Positions 13,304-25,700 of a DNA stretch of 64,000 bases are shown in pieces. The notes beneath the pieces are model-generated. The model did not search any database, was not told the DNA's origin, and saw only the letters and a list, made by a program, of their open reading frames with translations. The DNA lies in contig SMSO01000032.1 of assembly GCA_004764695.1 (NCBI GenBank), forward strand, positions 8,204,668 to 8,268,667, given 5' to 3'. This DNA is from Schizochytrium sp. TIO01. Lineage: Eukaryota > Sar > Bigyra > Thraustochytrida > Thraustochytriidae. A program made the translations under genes and the position numbers. Position 1 is the stretch's first letter; every line of letters begins with the position of its first letter.

Positions 13304-16230
13304 GTCCTGGCGGTCCCATCGCGAGCCTCCGCTTCATTTAAGCAAGCAAGCTGAGTTTGATTTCGAGTTATTTCCTCGCTTGCTTTCTGTTATTTATTCC
13401 CGAGCTTCAGGTCCTGCACTTGTGAGCAGTCCTTTCCCGACACGAGTCCGCGACGAGGAGGCGCGCGCACGCCTTAGTTAATCTGCCCATTTGCGCACAC
13501 TTGTTGCTTCCGTGTGGGTAGCCTGGGTCCTACGAGCGCCACTACTGCCGTGCACTCCCTCTATGTTTGCGCTGCCATTGGCACACGGGTTGTATGTAAT
13601 GGTTTGCCTCAGTGCCATGACTGGAGTCGCTTTCCCCGAATGCTTGCTTGCTAGCTTGCTAGCTTGCTTGCTTTGTTTGCATCGCTTGCCGCTGACTGAC
13701 TGAGGTTGCGGCGGTTCTGCGAAGGCTAGAGGGAGCTAGGACAGAGTGCTTACTCCTTTGGAGCAGCGTACAGCAGCGGTCTCAGTCGTCTTTGTTTCTT
13801 TTTTGCGACATCGTCACGGCCCAATTTTTTATTTGACATGCCAGTGTTAAGAACGGAGGGCGATCGTAGCAGCAGTAGGAAGGACCTACGTGAGTGAGTG
13901 CCGCCTTTCATCGAAACGACAGTAGCACGGGGAGTAGTAGTCGCTAGCAGTACCTTCAAAAGTTATTACTCAAAGAAGAAAAATTGTATGTACTTTTTTT
14001 TTCTCTTTTTAAAATAATACTTACAAAATAATAATAGAATAGATTCGGAGTAACTTGAACGTAGAATAAAAATAATCATATACTTACTTGGTGCTGATAC
14101 CAGTACATAGGTCAATTATAGTATTGGCCCGCAAGTGGGGTGGATGATCAACTGCATAACTTAAAAAGATCAGCTAGTGCTAGCGCACGAAGTCAGTATT
14201 GTACTTCGTCGGCCATAGGGAGTTGGTGCTAGAAGTTAGCTAACTATACCTACTAGTGCTGATGGGATTTTGGGATTTAATGAGTGGAGATTGCGGATTA
14301 TGAACAAACTATTGAGGGAATACTCTTACTACACTTTTACTTCTTTTCTTTTCTTTTCTTATTTTTCAACGAGAAATCTTCAATTGATTGCATCCATAAC
14401 CACGAGCTCCTAGTCAGTAATATCTCTAGAGGACCTGACCTTTCCCTTTCTTCAGAAGAGAAGTGCAATCTAAGCACCGGACCTCGTAGTGAAACAATAT
14501 TGCTCTGATATCGACATATAGTATAAGCGTTTGATTGACCATTTCTAAAGCTTGCAAGAAATTTAGATGAAAATGAAAGTCAAGAAGTTATGATCATCCA
14601 TATTTTAAAACGATCGTAACACTATAAGAGCTGGGAAAGTCTATTGAAAGTGAAGGAAAATACCCATATCTGCTGCCATTGTATCAACTTTAAGGTCTCT
14701 GGCAATTAAATTAATTATTTCAAGAAATTCACCAAACCTAACCGACGATAACCATGATATCTCGGTGTGAGTTGCTGAAAGATAATAGATAGCAGTATAA
14801 ATTTCAGGTAGAACATGTTGGCTTGGCCACAGTAAAGAGCGTAGACTAAGATTAAGTAAGCATTGGTCACATCTAAGAGAGCAATAGTGATGATCATACG
14901 TTGGTGGAATTTCGATCAGCATGGCTTGCACTAAAGCCTGATCTTGGCTGACAGCTGGTCGGTGTCGTTGTCCTATCAAAGTGCTCCTTTTTTGCTGTCG
15001 CAATTTGCTTGTCTTTGCGAAATCGGACTGCCAATTTCGTTCAGATATAAAACGTACAGAATAGAAATTGAGATGATGTCAGATTATGTTGGGCTTTTCA
15101 CAGAGAACAAGTAAGATCAAAGGAATATTTTTGTTAGATAATAAATGAATTGTAAGCAAAAAGGGAAATCAAACCAGTCAACCTTTTCCTTCGTAATCGG
15201 TAGCAGTCACGGATTGTTTCTTCTGTCTGAAAACCTTCTATTGATTCTTGGGCAAAAGCCCTCTGAGCAACATGATTTTTTAAATCTTTTAGAAACATTT
15301 AAATTAATAAAAGCTCCTCTCCACTCAGCCTTAAGCTCTTATAAATGTATGATAGGCAGAGCATTACTTATAAGAAAAACTTCAGAGTTTTGATTGATAC
15401 TTTCTCAAGAATATATCTACCAACAAACACTGTTCAGTTAAATAAATTTAAAAATTAAAAAATTAAAAACATCTTTTATTTTAAACTAACCATAGTGATT
15501 GCAAGAGGTAATACAGCTTCGCAGCCAACTCAAAAATATTTTTATATCTCAAAACATGACTGCTCGTTTACTTTTGCAACTAATGAAAGGATGTCTCAAA
15601 GAGATGTAGTTCACAGTGGAGATACGGAGATGGCATAACACGAATGCTCCTTAGCATTCGAGCTACTCATGCTTGTAAGTAAAACTGCAAGCAACCACTT
15701 ATACTATATATTCGTATTCACATTATTTATCAATTTAAAAGTGTCTTCAACAAGCTGGTACTAGTTCCTGTGCCCACTTGGGGACGCTTCTTCTATTTGA
15801 GTTTCCCCGATTTCCTAGATACTTGTCTTTTCTCGTATCAGCTTATTGTTTTCGTTGATATTGAGAAGCCGTAATCGAACGTCCTTACTTCATCAAACTT
15901 TTTCTTTTTTAAAAAAATTCAAACTTTGATCATACATCTCAAAAGCTGAATAATTGCATTATAAATTATATTTTATAAAAATAGTATGTACACATTGCAA
16001 TCTAGTGGGGCATACAGCAACATAGTTATAATTTCTGCTAAGGTCAACTGGCCGAGTTGGCTAGTCTAAATAATGGTGGGAATAAAATTGATTTCCCCCA
16101 ACATACGAATTGTTCATAGAGGGTATGGAAATGAACAACATGCTCCTTTACTGATAAGGGTCTCATACTTCTGTACACTTAGCCAGAGATTAGCACCCTG
16201 GTATGAACCATTCAACCAGTAGTTTCAAGA

Positions 16231-16520
16231 AAGTTACGGAGTGAAGACTGGCACGACAAACCGTTTTCTATGATATGGCCCGTCTTACAGGGGAAGAAAG
16301 TTTTTTTAGACCACACAAATTTAATTCCAGAACTAGTTGGACTTAAACTATTTGGGTGTAATCAATGCGTTCAATAAAGTTACGGAGTGAAGACTGGCAC
16401 GACAAACCGTTTTCTATGATGTGGCCCGTCTTACAGGGGAAGCAAGTTTTTACACCAAACAAATGTCATTTCAGAACTAGTTGGACTTAAACTATTTGGA
16501 TGCAATCAATGCGTTCTCGA
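16231..16520. repeat. Tandem duplication, two copies of about 145 bp
   Basis: The first copy starts at 16,231 and the second at 16,377; both begin AAGTTACGGAGTGAAGACTG. They stay closely similar through the shared segments GGCCCGTCTTACAGGGGAAG, AGAACTAGTTGGACTTAAAC and AATCAATGCGTTC. The first copy is about 2 bp longer because of a small indel in its middle. No open frame spans either copy. Confidence 0.93.
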
Positions 16521-17172
16521 CTTCATACTCAAATCGAACGCTACATAATACTGGTCACCCTATCTGTTGAATATTGGCTCTGTCCATCTCGAAACAATAG
16601 TTCGAGTGCTGGCCATTTAAAAAGTAGGAAGGCAACTAAGGAATAGGACAACTAAGGGCTGTTTCTCCAACTGATTCCAGCACAACAAAATCCAGAATTA
16701 AATTGTGATTAGGTTTTGGGAGTCTGCTGCAGGCTCCTACACCCGTTTATTTGATCCACCGCATTACTGTTTGTGCACTCTTCTGGGGTTAGAAGAACGA
16801 AGTAACCACTAGCGGTACACCGGAAATGATTACACTTGCAAGAAATGTGCCCCATCCAATTTAAAAAGTAAAACTCCAGAATGCTGGATCATTAGCATTT
16901 ATAACTTTTCCCAAAGAATAGAAACGTAGAGATACAGTTATAATTAATTTCACTTTAAATTTGAAGAAAGAATACCAAGCAAATTGTGATAGTTGAGATA
17001 ATGTAATGTGGTTTAAATTGCGTGGCACTTTCTGTTCTTGAAACTATTTCGTTTTGTTCTTATAATAATGTGACAAATAGAATCTACGTATTACTCATTT
17101 ATCATGATAGCAATAGCCAGGCTTCGAGGGCAATTGCTGAAACCCATATTTCATTTCTACTAAATTTGCATC

Positions 17173-17825
17173 ATAAAATTTATTAACATATCGCATACCA
17201 AAAAATTTAAAAGAAGCGGGAAATCTAACTCAAAAAAGAGCAACGCAAACCTAAAATAAACCTATCATATAGACTGCGAATAATGCTTAAATTCTGGTTT
17301 TGTATAATTGGGATAAAACTTCAATAAATTATACTAGCATGTACCTGTACGATTTTGTGATATGAAAATATTAAGCAAGCGTCTGAAAAACCTTACGATT
17401 AAAAGTGATCTATATGACATTCCTTTAATTCTGTATTTGATTTTCTTCTTTCAAGTGCCATTTGCACCACGGCACCTCTATATACATGTCTTAAAATTTA
17501 TTAACATATATCATGCTGAAAGATTAAAATGAAGCGGGAAATCTAACTCAAAAAAGAGCAACGCAAACCTAAAATAAACCTATTATATAGACTTTGAATA
17601 ATGCTTAAATTCTGGTTTTGTATAATTGTGATAAAACTTCGATACATTAAAATTTATAATTATTATACTAGCATATACCTATGATATTTTATGAAATGAC
17701 AATACTAAGCAAGCGTCTAAAAAACCTTACGAACAAATGTGATATATATGACATTCCTTTAGTTTTGTATTTGATCTTTTTTTCAAGTGTCAATTCCACC
17801 ACGGCACCTCTACATGTTTTAGATA
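17173..17825. repeat. Tandem duplication, two diverged copies of about 320 bp
   Basis: Copy 1 begins near 17,173 and copy 2 near 17,492, both with TAAAATTTATTAACATAT. Long blocks are shared (GCGGGAAATCTAACTC, GAGCAACGCAAACC, TTAAATTCTGGTTTTGTATA, AAGCAAGCGTCT, TATGACATTCCTTTA, CCACGGCACCTCTA). Copy 2 carries a roughly 15-bp insertion of ATTAAAATTTATAATT type before the TATACTAGCAT block. Each copy contains a short open frame beginning ATG (17,362 and 17,696) with a similar N-terminal peptide. Confidence 0.93.
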
Positions 17826-20601
17826 CTCATATTAGAATTCAGTGCCTATGCTATGAAAGAGGAAAAAAAATCAAATATCAACTATTGTAAATGATGTAGA
17901 GTAAATTAGTTCTTTTATGTCTCTACGAAATCGATCATGATGAATAATAAGCTATATTTAATACTTTTGTGTCATCAGCTCCAATTGGGGAAATTTTTCT
18001 TACAGAAATTTAATCACATTCGAGGTATTTATATTTCTACTACATTGATGAATTCCATAAAGGTTAATTCTCAGACTAGCCTATTTCTGGTGTATTACGA
18101 ATCTATTTCTATTAGAAGGAACAGGGAAGATGAGAAAAGGCAAACTAAGGAAAGGCCGAACTCGTTCAAATCTCATTGAAAAGGCTTAGACTAGCTTTGC
18201 ATAGATAGGCCCCTATAACTTATACAATGTTCCAATATCGAAATTACTCCAAATACTTGAATTTGAAATTGCGCGCCACCAGCGCTACCGTGATTCGCCT
18301 GCTTATGAGTGATTTTCATTTTCATCTAGATTAGCTTCTCTTTATAGAAGGCGTAAGCGGTCACGAAAATGAAATTGTCTACATTTCCTCCATGCACTAT
18401 ATTTATCTGAAACCTAAAATAATCTACTAGCATACTTTATATAGTTGAGCAACGGTACGGAAGAACGCACCAGGTCTCTTGCAGATGTAAGTGTGTAAGA
18501 TATCAATTTCTCGAAATAGAGCCGAGGTACTGGACTCCAGGGCCGTGGGAATGAGCTCTTCATTAAAATACACATCACACGGCTTTTAACTTCCATTTAT
18601 GCATGATTCATCCACAGAAGATGTCATATCTTGTGACCAAAATTACAGAAGGTTATACTTGTACTTTTTTCATTCACAGATTCACTACGAAAGGCTTTTG
18701 CATCCCCCCCCTCCTCCAAACAAAGAAAGAAAAGTATACGCGGCTACGGTTTGTTCGTTTAAGAATGAGATGATTAATTATTTCAAAGAGAAGGTACTCA
18801 TGTATAGTTTAACGTTAGAAATGTTATGAGTATTTACAGTTAATCTAACAACGATTATATATTTTAAACTTACTTATATATTTTATTTATTAATACTTTC
18901 TATTTTTATTAAAAATAACCTACATACTACCAATTAAAAATAAACATAAAATAAAGTGAAATGCTTGAAATTGTCGTAGGATTTAAAGAAGCTGTGTATT
19001 TGTTAACTTTTCCTCGTAGCTTTGTAAAAAGAAAGAAAAAAGGACAAGCTCTTACAGTTTCTACAATCTTGGTCTCTGGTTATCTGAGAGGCCACCTCAG
19101 CATCATCGACAAGAGATACTGCCGCACATCTGATGTTGCGTCGCTCGTGTACGCTTGTCAATTCCTAAGTGTTAACCTCCCGACATTCAACATTTTCAGT
19201 TGATCAACAGAGTTCTTCAAACCCAACTAGCCTCCGATCCTTACCATCCACTCACTCACTATGTACTAGAATTTCTGGATGGAAAAGGGAGGTCCCCCCA
19301 ACACACATGGTGAGGATCAATTCTAATAAATTACATTTCTGAATATTTCTAGAAGGATTGTGGGCAACATTGGTAGGCAATTATATATATTTCGCGGCAA
19401 AATTTATATATATATTTCCTGCAAGTCCAGCGTGCTGAGTTTCAACCGCCTAGTCAGTACCACAACCAATCAAGGTGTCTCTGACAATCGAATCTAACAA
19501 ATTTTGGGGAGAAAAGTAAGTTCCTAAGATGTTGCTTTTCTCTAGAAACTGGAATGTACTGATGTGGCCTTCCTCATCAAACAAAACTAAGGAGTAGATG
19601 CTATAAAATCGCACTAACTAGAAACCACCACCATTAAAACAGCTATTTCAACTCTTGAGGTCAAAACTTAAGTATCGCAGAAGCCATCGAGCCACACGCT
19701 GCAGTACTTCCGGACTTCCACGCAACATGCCATCAAAGAATCCAACAATCCTTCCATCGGCACAATCAGTCGTCTAACTAATCTGTAAGATATCTTTAGG
19801 AACAATACAATTTTCTTTCAAAAACAAATTTAGTATTATCAAATAAATTGGTGTTGAACAACAGCCCATCTGATGAATATAATCACTTGATACTCCACAA
19901 TCTCCGCTATGTTATTCGATAGTAAGGCGGTGTAGATCATACATAACACTATGTATCAATGTACCGTATTTCGTTTTAAATAAACATAAAATAACAATCT
20001 CGTTTTTTTAAGTATTTTCTTTCTTTTTTTACATTGAAAATATTCTCTGTTTTCTGGTCTGTCAATATCTCTATTTTTATTTACATATATCATGCTTCTA
20101 CCCCTAATTGAAAACAACAACGAGCTAAACTTAATTTTGCTATGGAATTTCGTCAAACCCATGAGTGAGGTACCTACCCGAGGCAGGAGTCGCGGTTTGC
20201 CCTCCCTGTATCCCTGCCCTTCCTCCAGCTGCTTCACGGAGTGACCTCGATCTCGATCTAGTCGAGCGTAAGCACAGCTCGGCTCGACTCGGCTCGACTC
20301 GGCTCGGCTTAGTGTTGCCGAAGCAGTGAGTGTGATATACACGTAGAGGACTGCTACCTCCACAAAGCGAAGTCCACACCATCCGTAGCGCGTGCCGGGT
20401 TACTATTACACGATACAGGAGAGAGAGCTGAGCGGCCAATTGATTTAATTATAAAAAGGTGGCATCAACTGAGGAGGCCCGTGCACCTTAGCGAGTGAGC
20501 GCAGTCTCGCGCAAGCTCGCTTATGTTTTAGAATGATCGAAAGAATGGATTGGTTAATTGAATTGGTGCGCGTGATGATTGTTGCGGCGCCCTTCCTTCA
20601 T

Positions 20602-20630
20602 CCATGCATGCATGCATGCATCCATCCATC
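20602..20630. repeat. (CATG)n/(CATC)n run
   Basis: CATG repeated four times, then CATC repeated three times. Confidence 0.92.
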
Positions 20631-20978
20631 TGTCCACAGAAACCGGTTCTCGCGACGCTTTGGAGGACGGAGGTTATAAAGCCTCGCGAATTGCCGGCTG
20701 CTTGGGCATCCCGGGAAGAAAGCAAACCATTACATTAAGAGACTATCAAACGATCGAACTGCCGAACTTTCGAACTATCAAGGTTTCGAGCAACCCAGCA
20801 AACGACGTCCTTGTCGGCTTGCTTGGTTTGAGGGGAGACTAATTAAAGCCAACCAGCTGGCTAACTAGGTAGGTACTCCGCAGCAGCGACCACACATCAG
20901 ACGCCGTGGTGAGCGAGGCTGGGCATTCATAAACACATATATATACATACATTCATATACACATGGCGCAAATGCACA

Positions 20979-21076
20979 CATAAATACATACATACATAAA
21001 TAAATACATACATAAATACATACATACATAAATACATACATAAATACATACATAAATACATACATAAATACATACA
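20979..21076. repeat. (ATAC)n/(ATAA)n compound microsatellite
   Basis: Nearly 100 bp of alternating CATACATA and AATACATA units. The minus-strand frames through it encode Tyr-Val-Cys-Met repeats and are artefacts. Confidence 0.96.
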
Positions 21077-21397
21077 TGCGCAAACGTCGTAATTGCCAAT
21101 AATGGGCTCAGGAGAATACTTCTGCATGGTTCCAAGCAATGTGCGACTCGACAGGCGTCGTCAAAGGCGGGGCTATAGGTAGTCAGTCAGCCAGCTTAAT
21201 GATCTCAATAAGGTAGCAAGCCAGACAGATGCCGACGTACCTCGCTAGGGAGCGCACCACACTATTTTGACTGATCGGGAGGATCGAGCATCGGAGTGGT
21301 GATTCTCGTGGTATTTGGATCACTATGGCCCTCTTAAACTGCTCTAGTTTGGCGGAGGTCACTCGGACAAAGTGAGTCTCAGAGAGAAAATAAATGG

Positions 21398-21399
21398 GA

Positions 21400-21470
<71 letters not shown>
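21398..21470. repeat. (GAAA)n microsatellite
   Basis: About 18 copies of GAAA without interruption. Overlapping frames read Lys-Glu-Arg or Phe-Leu-Ser repeats. Confidence 0.98.
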
Positions 21471-23551
21471 CCAACTAAGTATGTAGGTATCAAACATACG
21501 CACATACGCTCCCAGGAATCCCAGTGCCTACAACCATTGCGCGTAGACCAGCGGAGCCTCTGCAGTTGATGCCGACACATATCAGGAAAGCGGGTTAACT
21601 CGCGTATCTATCAGCGGTCCCTTTCGGCCCCGCTTTTCCAACGCCGGTCAACTGACTGGTTGATGTTGGCCTTTTATTTCGTCCGGTTGGAAGCGTTTCC
21701 AAATCGCTCTTGTTTGGTCAAGCCTATGCTTTCTTTGCGGTTCTGCTCATGGCCATTAGAACCACCTATGGCGCGACTAGCGTGTTTCGGAAGGTAGAAC
21801 TTGTAAGTTGATGAAATCAACAAGATAGCGGAAACTATAGCACCACTAGGGTGGTTCAGACTTGGGATTCATGATAAAGATTTTCTTCCCTAAAACGTTT
21901 AGACATTTTTTTAAAAGTTCATTATTTTTAATTTTTTTAAGTTTAAGAATAACAAATAATAAATAGTAAAAAGTTTGAGCGAACGAAGGGAAACTAAGAT
22001 GGTTGTGTCAGACTGTCTCATTCATGCTCCTCGTTGCCGTCTGTTTGCTGCCCCTTTCAAGGCAACCCCAATCCCCCCTTTAGTTTGCTCCATCGCAACA
22101 CGAAGGCAGATTATGAAAAAATGTGAAATGCCCTGAGAGCTGCGAATGCACCAGACACTGTGCCATTTAAACGAACTGAGTTTTCTCCCTGCTAGAAGAG
22201 ACAGAAGTAGTCCCTGCTAAGCTCTCGTCTCCAGAGGTTGAGCAGTTGAGGCATTTGCCGCAAGACAACTCAAAACAACTGCAAATTGTAATGCCCACAA
22301 TCAAAATATATGTGGTCAGATGGTTTCTTTCTGCCTCAGCGGTGGCCACTTTGGTGTCCACGGAGCTGCGATGGCTTGACGATGGCAGGTATGAAGTAGG
22401 GAAAACTACACTTCCCGACGGATATGGATGAATCAATGAATGACATCATACATTCGGCGATCGTTGTCTCTGTTGTACCTCCCCTCTGGTGAACTTGAAG
22501 AAGAAGAAGAAGAAGAAGAAGAAGAACTTAGAGAAACCAGTGAAGAACTCATCGCGAAACGAGGATGGTTGATTGCTGAAGCAGCAAATAACAGGCCATC
22601 AGTGATGAGTTTATTTAGTTTTTAACATGTTTTTTTCTACTTTTGGTGATAGCTCAGGGACCGAAGGGAGAAGCGCTTGCTAACGTAGTACTTCTTCTTC
22701 TTCTTCTTCAGTGCAGAATAGATGTCCTGAGCAGTTCCTGGGGATGCTTTAGAAGAACATTATGGAATCGAGGTAAGTAAACCACTCTTCGTGAAGACGA
22801 GAAAAGCTTTGCTTAAGCTGGGAAACGACCGCTGTCGGTCCACCCTCCGCACACTGTGGCGTTGACCCAGTACCTATAGATAAGCAGTAAATAGTTTAAT
22901 GAACAAAAAGGAGATGAAAAGAGAAAATGGGGTTTTGACTTGACTTAAATGACTTACTTCTTCTATTCATTCTCCTAAAGAAAAGAGCTATTTGAGAAAG
23001 TGAAATCATAAAACGTGGAGGAGTACCTTGGCAGAACTGGGCATTGATAGTGCGTGCGGCATACTAAAAGGAACAGAGCTTGAGTTTCGGACGGTCCTGA
23101 GGGAACGCGCTCTCTCGAAACAGCGTCAGTGGGACCTTTTATATAGCATCGTCCACCAGATTCACTACATTCTGATATTCTCCAACATATTTTTAATATA
23201 AGTGGTCTGTTTATTTCTTATTTTTTCTAGAAATGAATTTATGAACACACATTTTTATTTTTATTTTTATCTAGTCATGACTTTCAGAATATTTTATTTA
23301 TTTATTTATTTAATCAGAAAATTAGTGAAAGAAGAAAAAAAAAGTTTCACAATGCACGTATCGCAAAGAGACGAACATCGAGTGTCTCGCAAAGTCCCAC
23401 TCTTGTGTTCGGTGGCACTATGGGAGTAACGTTTTAAAGTTTTCTTGTTTACTTTCATCTAACGAATTGTATAAATGAAAGCAAAAAGATTGTCCACACA
23501 GAAAGCAATTTCTACTCTAGTAGAACAAAACGAATGTTTCTTTTTACCAGC

Positions 23552-23644
23552 GAATGAGTGAATGAATGAGTGAATGAATGAATGGATGAATGGATGAATG
23601 AATGAATAAATCAACCAAGAAGCAAATAAATAAATAAATAAATA
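23552..23644. repeat. (GAAT)n and (AAAT)n runs
   Basis: Imperfect GAAT/GGAT units to about 23,610, then AAAT units from about 23,624. Frames on the minus strand read Phe-Ile-His-Ser repeats and are not genes. Confidence 0.94.
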
Positions 23645-25172
23645 CAAGAAAGAAAACCCAATGCACAAATACCTAGGTACTACCCAGACACCACTGATAT
23701 TGGCTGGCTAGGCAGTCGTAGGCATCCGCGGTAGTTTCATAGGCAATACTCTGCAGGCTGAGGGGATCTATTGCCCACCTCTGTGGCGGCAGCGAAAGGT
23801 TCTTAGGGAATCGTCGCTCGCGGAGGCAAAGCGCGTTCCTGCTGCGTGGCAATCAGCCTTCATCTCACTCTTTGGTTGCTGATGTATGCATATATGTATC
23901 TCCGCGAGCGCCACTTCGTGGTATTCACAGACGCAGGCTTACTTTCCAAACAGAATGAAAGGATCATTACGTGGCGCGCGAAAGAAGAAAGAACGAAAGA
24001 ACGAAAGAACGAAAGAACGAATGAAAGGAAGAAAGAAAGCTTTCATATCTCTAAAGTCTTCATTTCAAAGCGTTTCGACTTTACCTCTCTAGAGAAGGAA
24101 CAGTGGAACAGAGGAGACTGGCTACGAAGAGAGGAAGAGAGGGAAAGAGGGAGAATGAAAGAAAATCTATCGAGTGTAAAGTCAAACACCAAACGATCGG
24201 AAAATTGCGGGTCCTCTTCAGAATGGATAAAACGTTTTGAAGATCTTCTTCTTTCGTCACTGTCTGTCTATCTGTGGAAGACGAGTACGTAGGTATTATG
24301 AGGTTATGAACGCTCGCCTCAAGGGAGGGCGGCAGCTGGGCGGCCGAAAGGAAAGAAGAAGCTGATGTTTTGCGTCTAGAAGCTGGCGGCAGGCTGCGTG
24401 CTTCGTGGTGCTGCTGGCTGTGCTCTCTGCCCTCCACGCAGCTGAAGAAGCTATTGCTCAATTGCTGTTTTGCCCTGCTTCCTGATAGTTCCAAGTAAAG
24501 GTCTCCCCCCTCTAATTTTAACCACGAGTGAGGTCTCTTTCTTCCGGTTTTATCCTGTTCGAGTTTCCTGTTTCCCGCAAAACTTTTAAACGCCTCCGCC
24601 GATTCGTTCTTAGAACCCTCTCTTGCTTGCTCTACTACGGCGCGCTGCTTTGCGATGCCCTGAGATCAGAGATCACTCGCCGAGGATCTCGAAGGTATTC
24701 ATTCATTCATTCACGCACGCGTACGCACGCGTGCATTCATTCGTAGTTTGAGTCTCGTTTTGTTTGTTGTTGCTATTGCTGCGGCTGTTGTGCCATTGTT
24801 GGACGCTGTGCGGAGTATCTATCTCACTTGAGTTTGTTTATCTTTTGGGATTTATTTAGTTTTCTGCGCTTTGCCTTTTCATTTTCGTTTAGTTTGGTTT
24901 TGAAATAAATCGAACTCGAAAGGTCAACAAAGTTCCAGATACATCATATAAACAATCCATCTGTTTAAAATAAAAATAAAAATGATCAAAACAACCTGCG
25001 CAATGATTTTTTTTTTTCAACTTTGGGCATTCGCTCTAATTTACTCGAAGAGTAAAAAGAAAGAAAGCTCGTATCAGGTGGATCTCCACCTCGGCACATG
25101 GTCGTACGCGATAGTTTTATATTGCTAACATCGTATTGTTGACGACAAAACGCAAATATGCTCTTGTTTAAG

Positions 25173-25200
25173 TTTTTTTTTTTTTTTTTTTTTTTTGCAG
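25173..25200 (+). other. Possible 3' splice acceptor in the 5' leader of the Myb-type gene
   Basis: Twenty-four T residues are followed by GCAG, the arrangement of a polypyrimidine tract and acceptor. It lies 500 bp upstream of the next gene's ATG, so it could end a 5' leader intron. The donor was not identified. Confidence 0.3.
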
Positions 25201-25403
25201 AGCATAAAAATTGTGAATTGAGATGGAAAATGCCCTTTTTACTTTTAGGGGAAAGATATCACCAAATCACTCTTTGTCTGCTTTTTGCTTTTATCTGATT
25301 TAAATTTAACAATAATAAATATTTTCTTTGGATCTTATCACAATGTTTGTTCAATAAATTGTTTTTCGAAATGAGATCATTTCATCTACTCCTCTACAAC
25401 TTC

Positions 25404-25405
<2 letters not shown>

Positions 25406-25435
<30 letters not shown>

Positions 25436-25442
25436 CTTCTTT
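25406..25442. repeat. (CTT)n microsatellite
   Basis: About twelve copies of CTT in the probable 5' region of the Myb-type gene. Confidence 0.95.
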
Positions 25443-25700
25443 ACAAAGAAAAAAGAAAGGTTTTTTAATTTAAACAATCAAGACGAAAATAGATGATAAA
25501 TATACTAAATGTGAAAGTTTCTTTTTAAACTCACATAAGAAAGCTAATTTACAAAAGAAAGAAAGAAAGAAAAAAGTGCAATCAGCTGAAGAGAGAAACA
25601 AAGCCCAAAGTGAGCATATCAAAAGCCAAAAGGCAAAAACCAAAACAAACAAAGCTGCAGTGGCGCAAAAGGAAATACCGCTGCCCTCGCGGCCGAGCGG

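Larger units (their letters stand above)
13761..20140. other. AT-rich gene-poor stretch
   Basis: No frame encodes a recognisable protein. The longest, 120 codons on the minus strand at 14,641-15,003, starts at TTG and has no motif I know. Two tandem duplications (16.2 and 17.2 kb) are the only clear internal structures. Short AT runs flank 19.4 kb. Confidence 0.6.
20150..21800. other. Second GC-richer repeat island
   Basis: The stretch contains CGGCTCGACT repeats (about 20,276-20,310), CATG/CATC runs (20,602-20,630), long ATAC/ATAA arrays and a GAAA array. Between them is sequence with a degenerate four-base rhythm, such as repeated AACTTTCGAACTATC-like phrases near 20,755. Open frames across it (up to 135 codons) read repeats or low complexity. 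I see no supported gene. It could be regulatory or a noncoding transcript. Confidence 0.55.
21801..25700. other. Gene-poor approach to the first gene, with repeats
   Basis: No conserved protein is recognisable. It holds GAA runs (about 22,495-22,525), CTT runs (22,691-22,709), TTTA (23,292-23,312), GAAT/AAAT arrays (23,552-23,644), GAAC/GAAA (about 23,980-24,040), ATTC with ACGC (about 24,696-24,742) and CTT (25,406-25,442). The last 800 bp before 25,701 become A-rich and probably include the promoter and 5' leader of the Myb-type gene. A T24 run followed by GCAG (25,173-25,200) resembles a 3' splice site. Confidence 0.6.

Noticed and set aside
14641-15003. 120-codon minus frame in the desert
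   Set aside because: Starts at TTG, has no known motif, and no splice or codon signal; length is compatible with chance.
20865-21139. Three overlapping Tyr/Cys/Met-rich minus frames
   Set aside because: Read-through of the ATAC/ATAA microsatellite.
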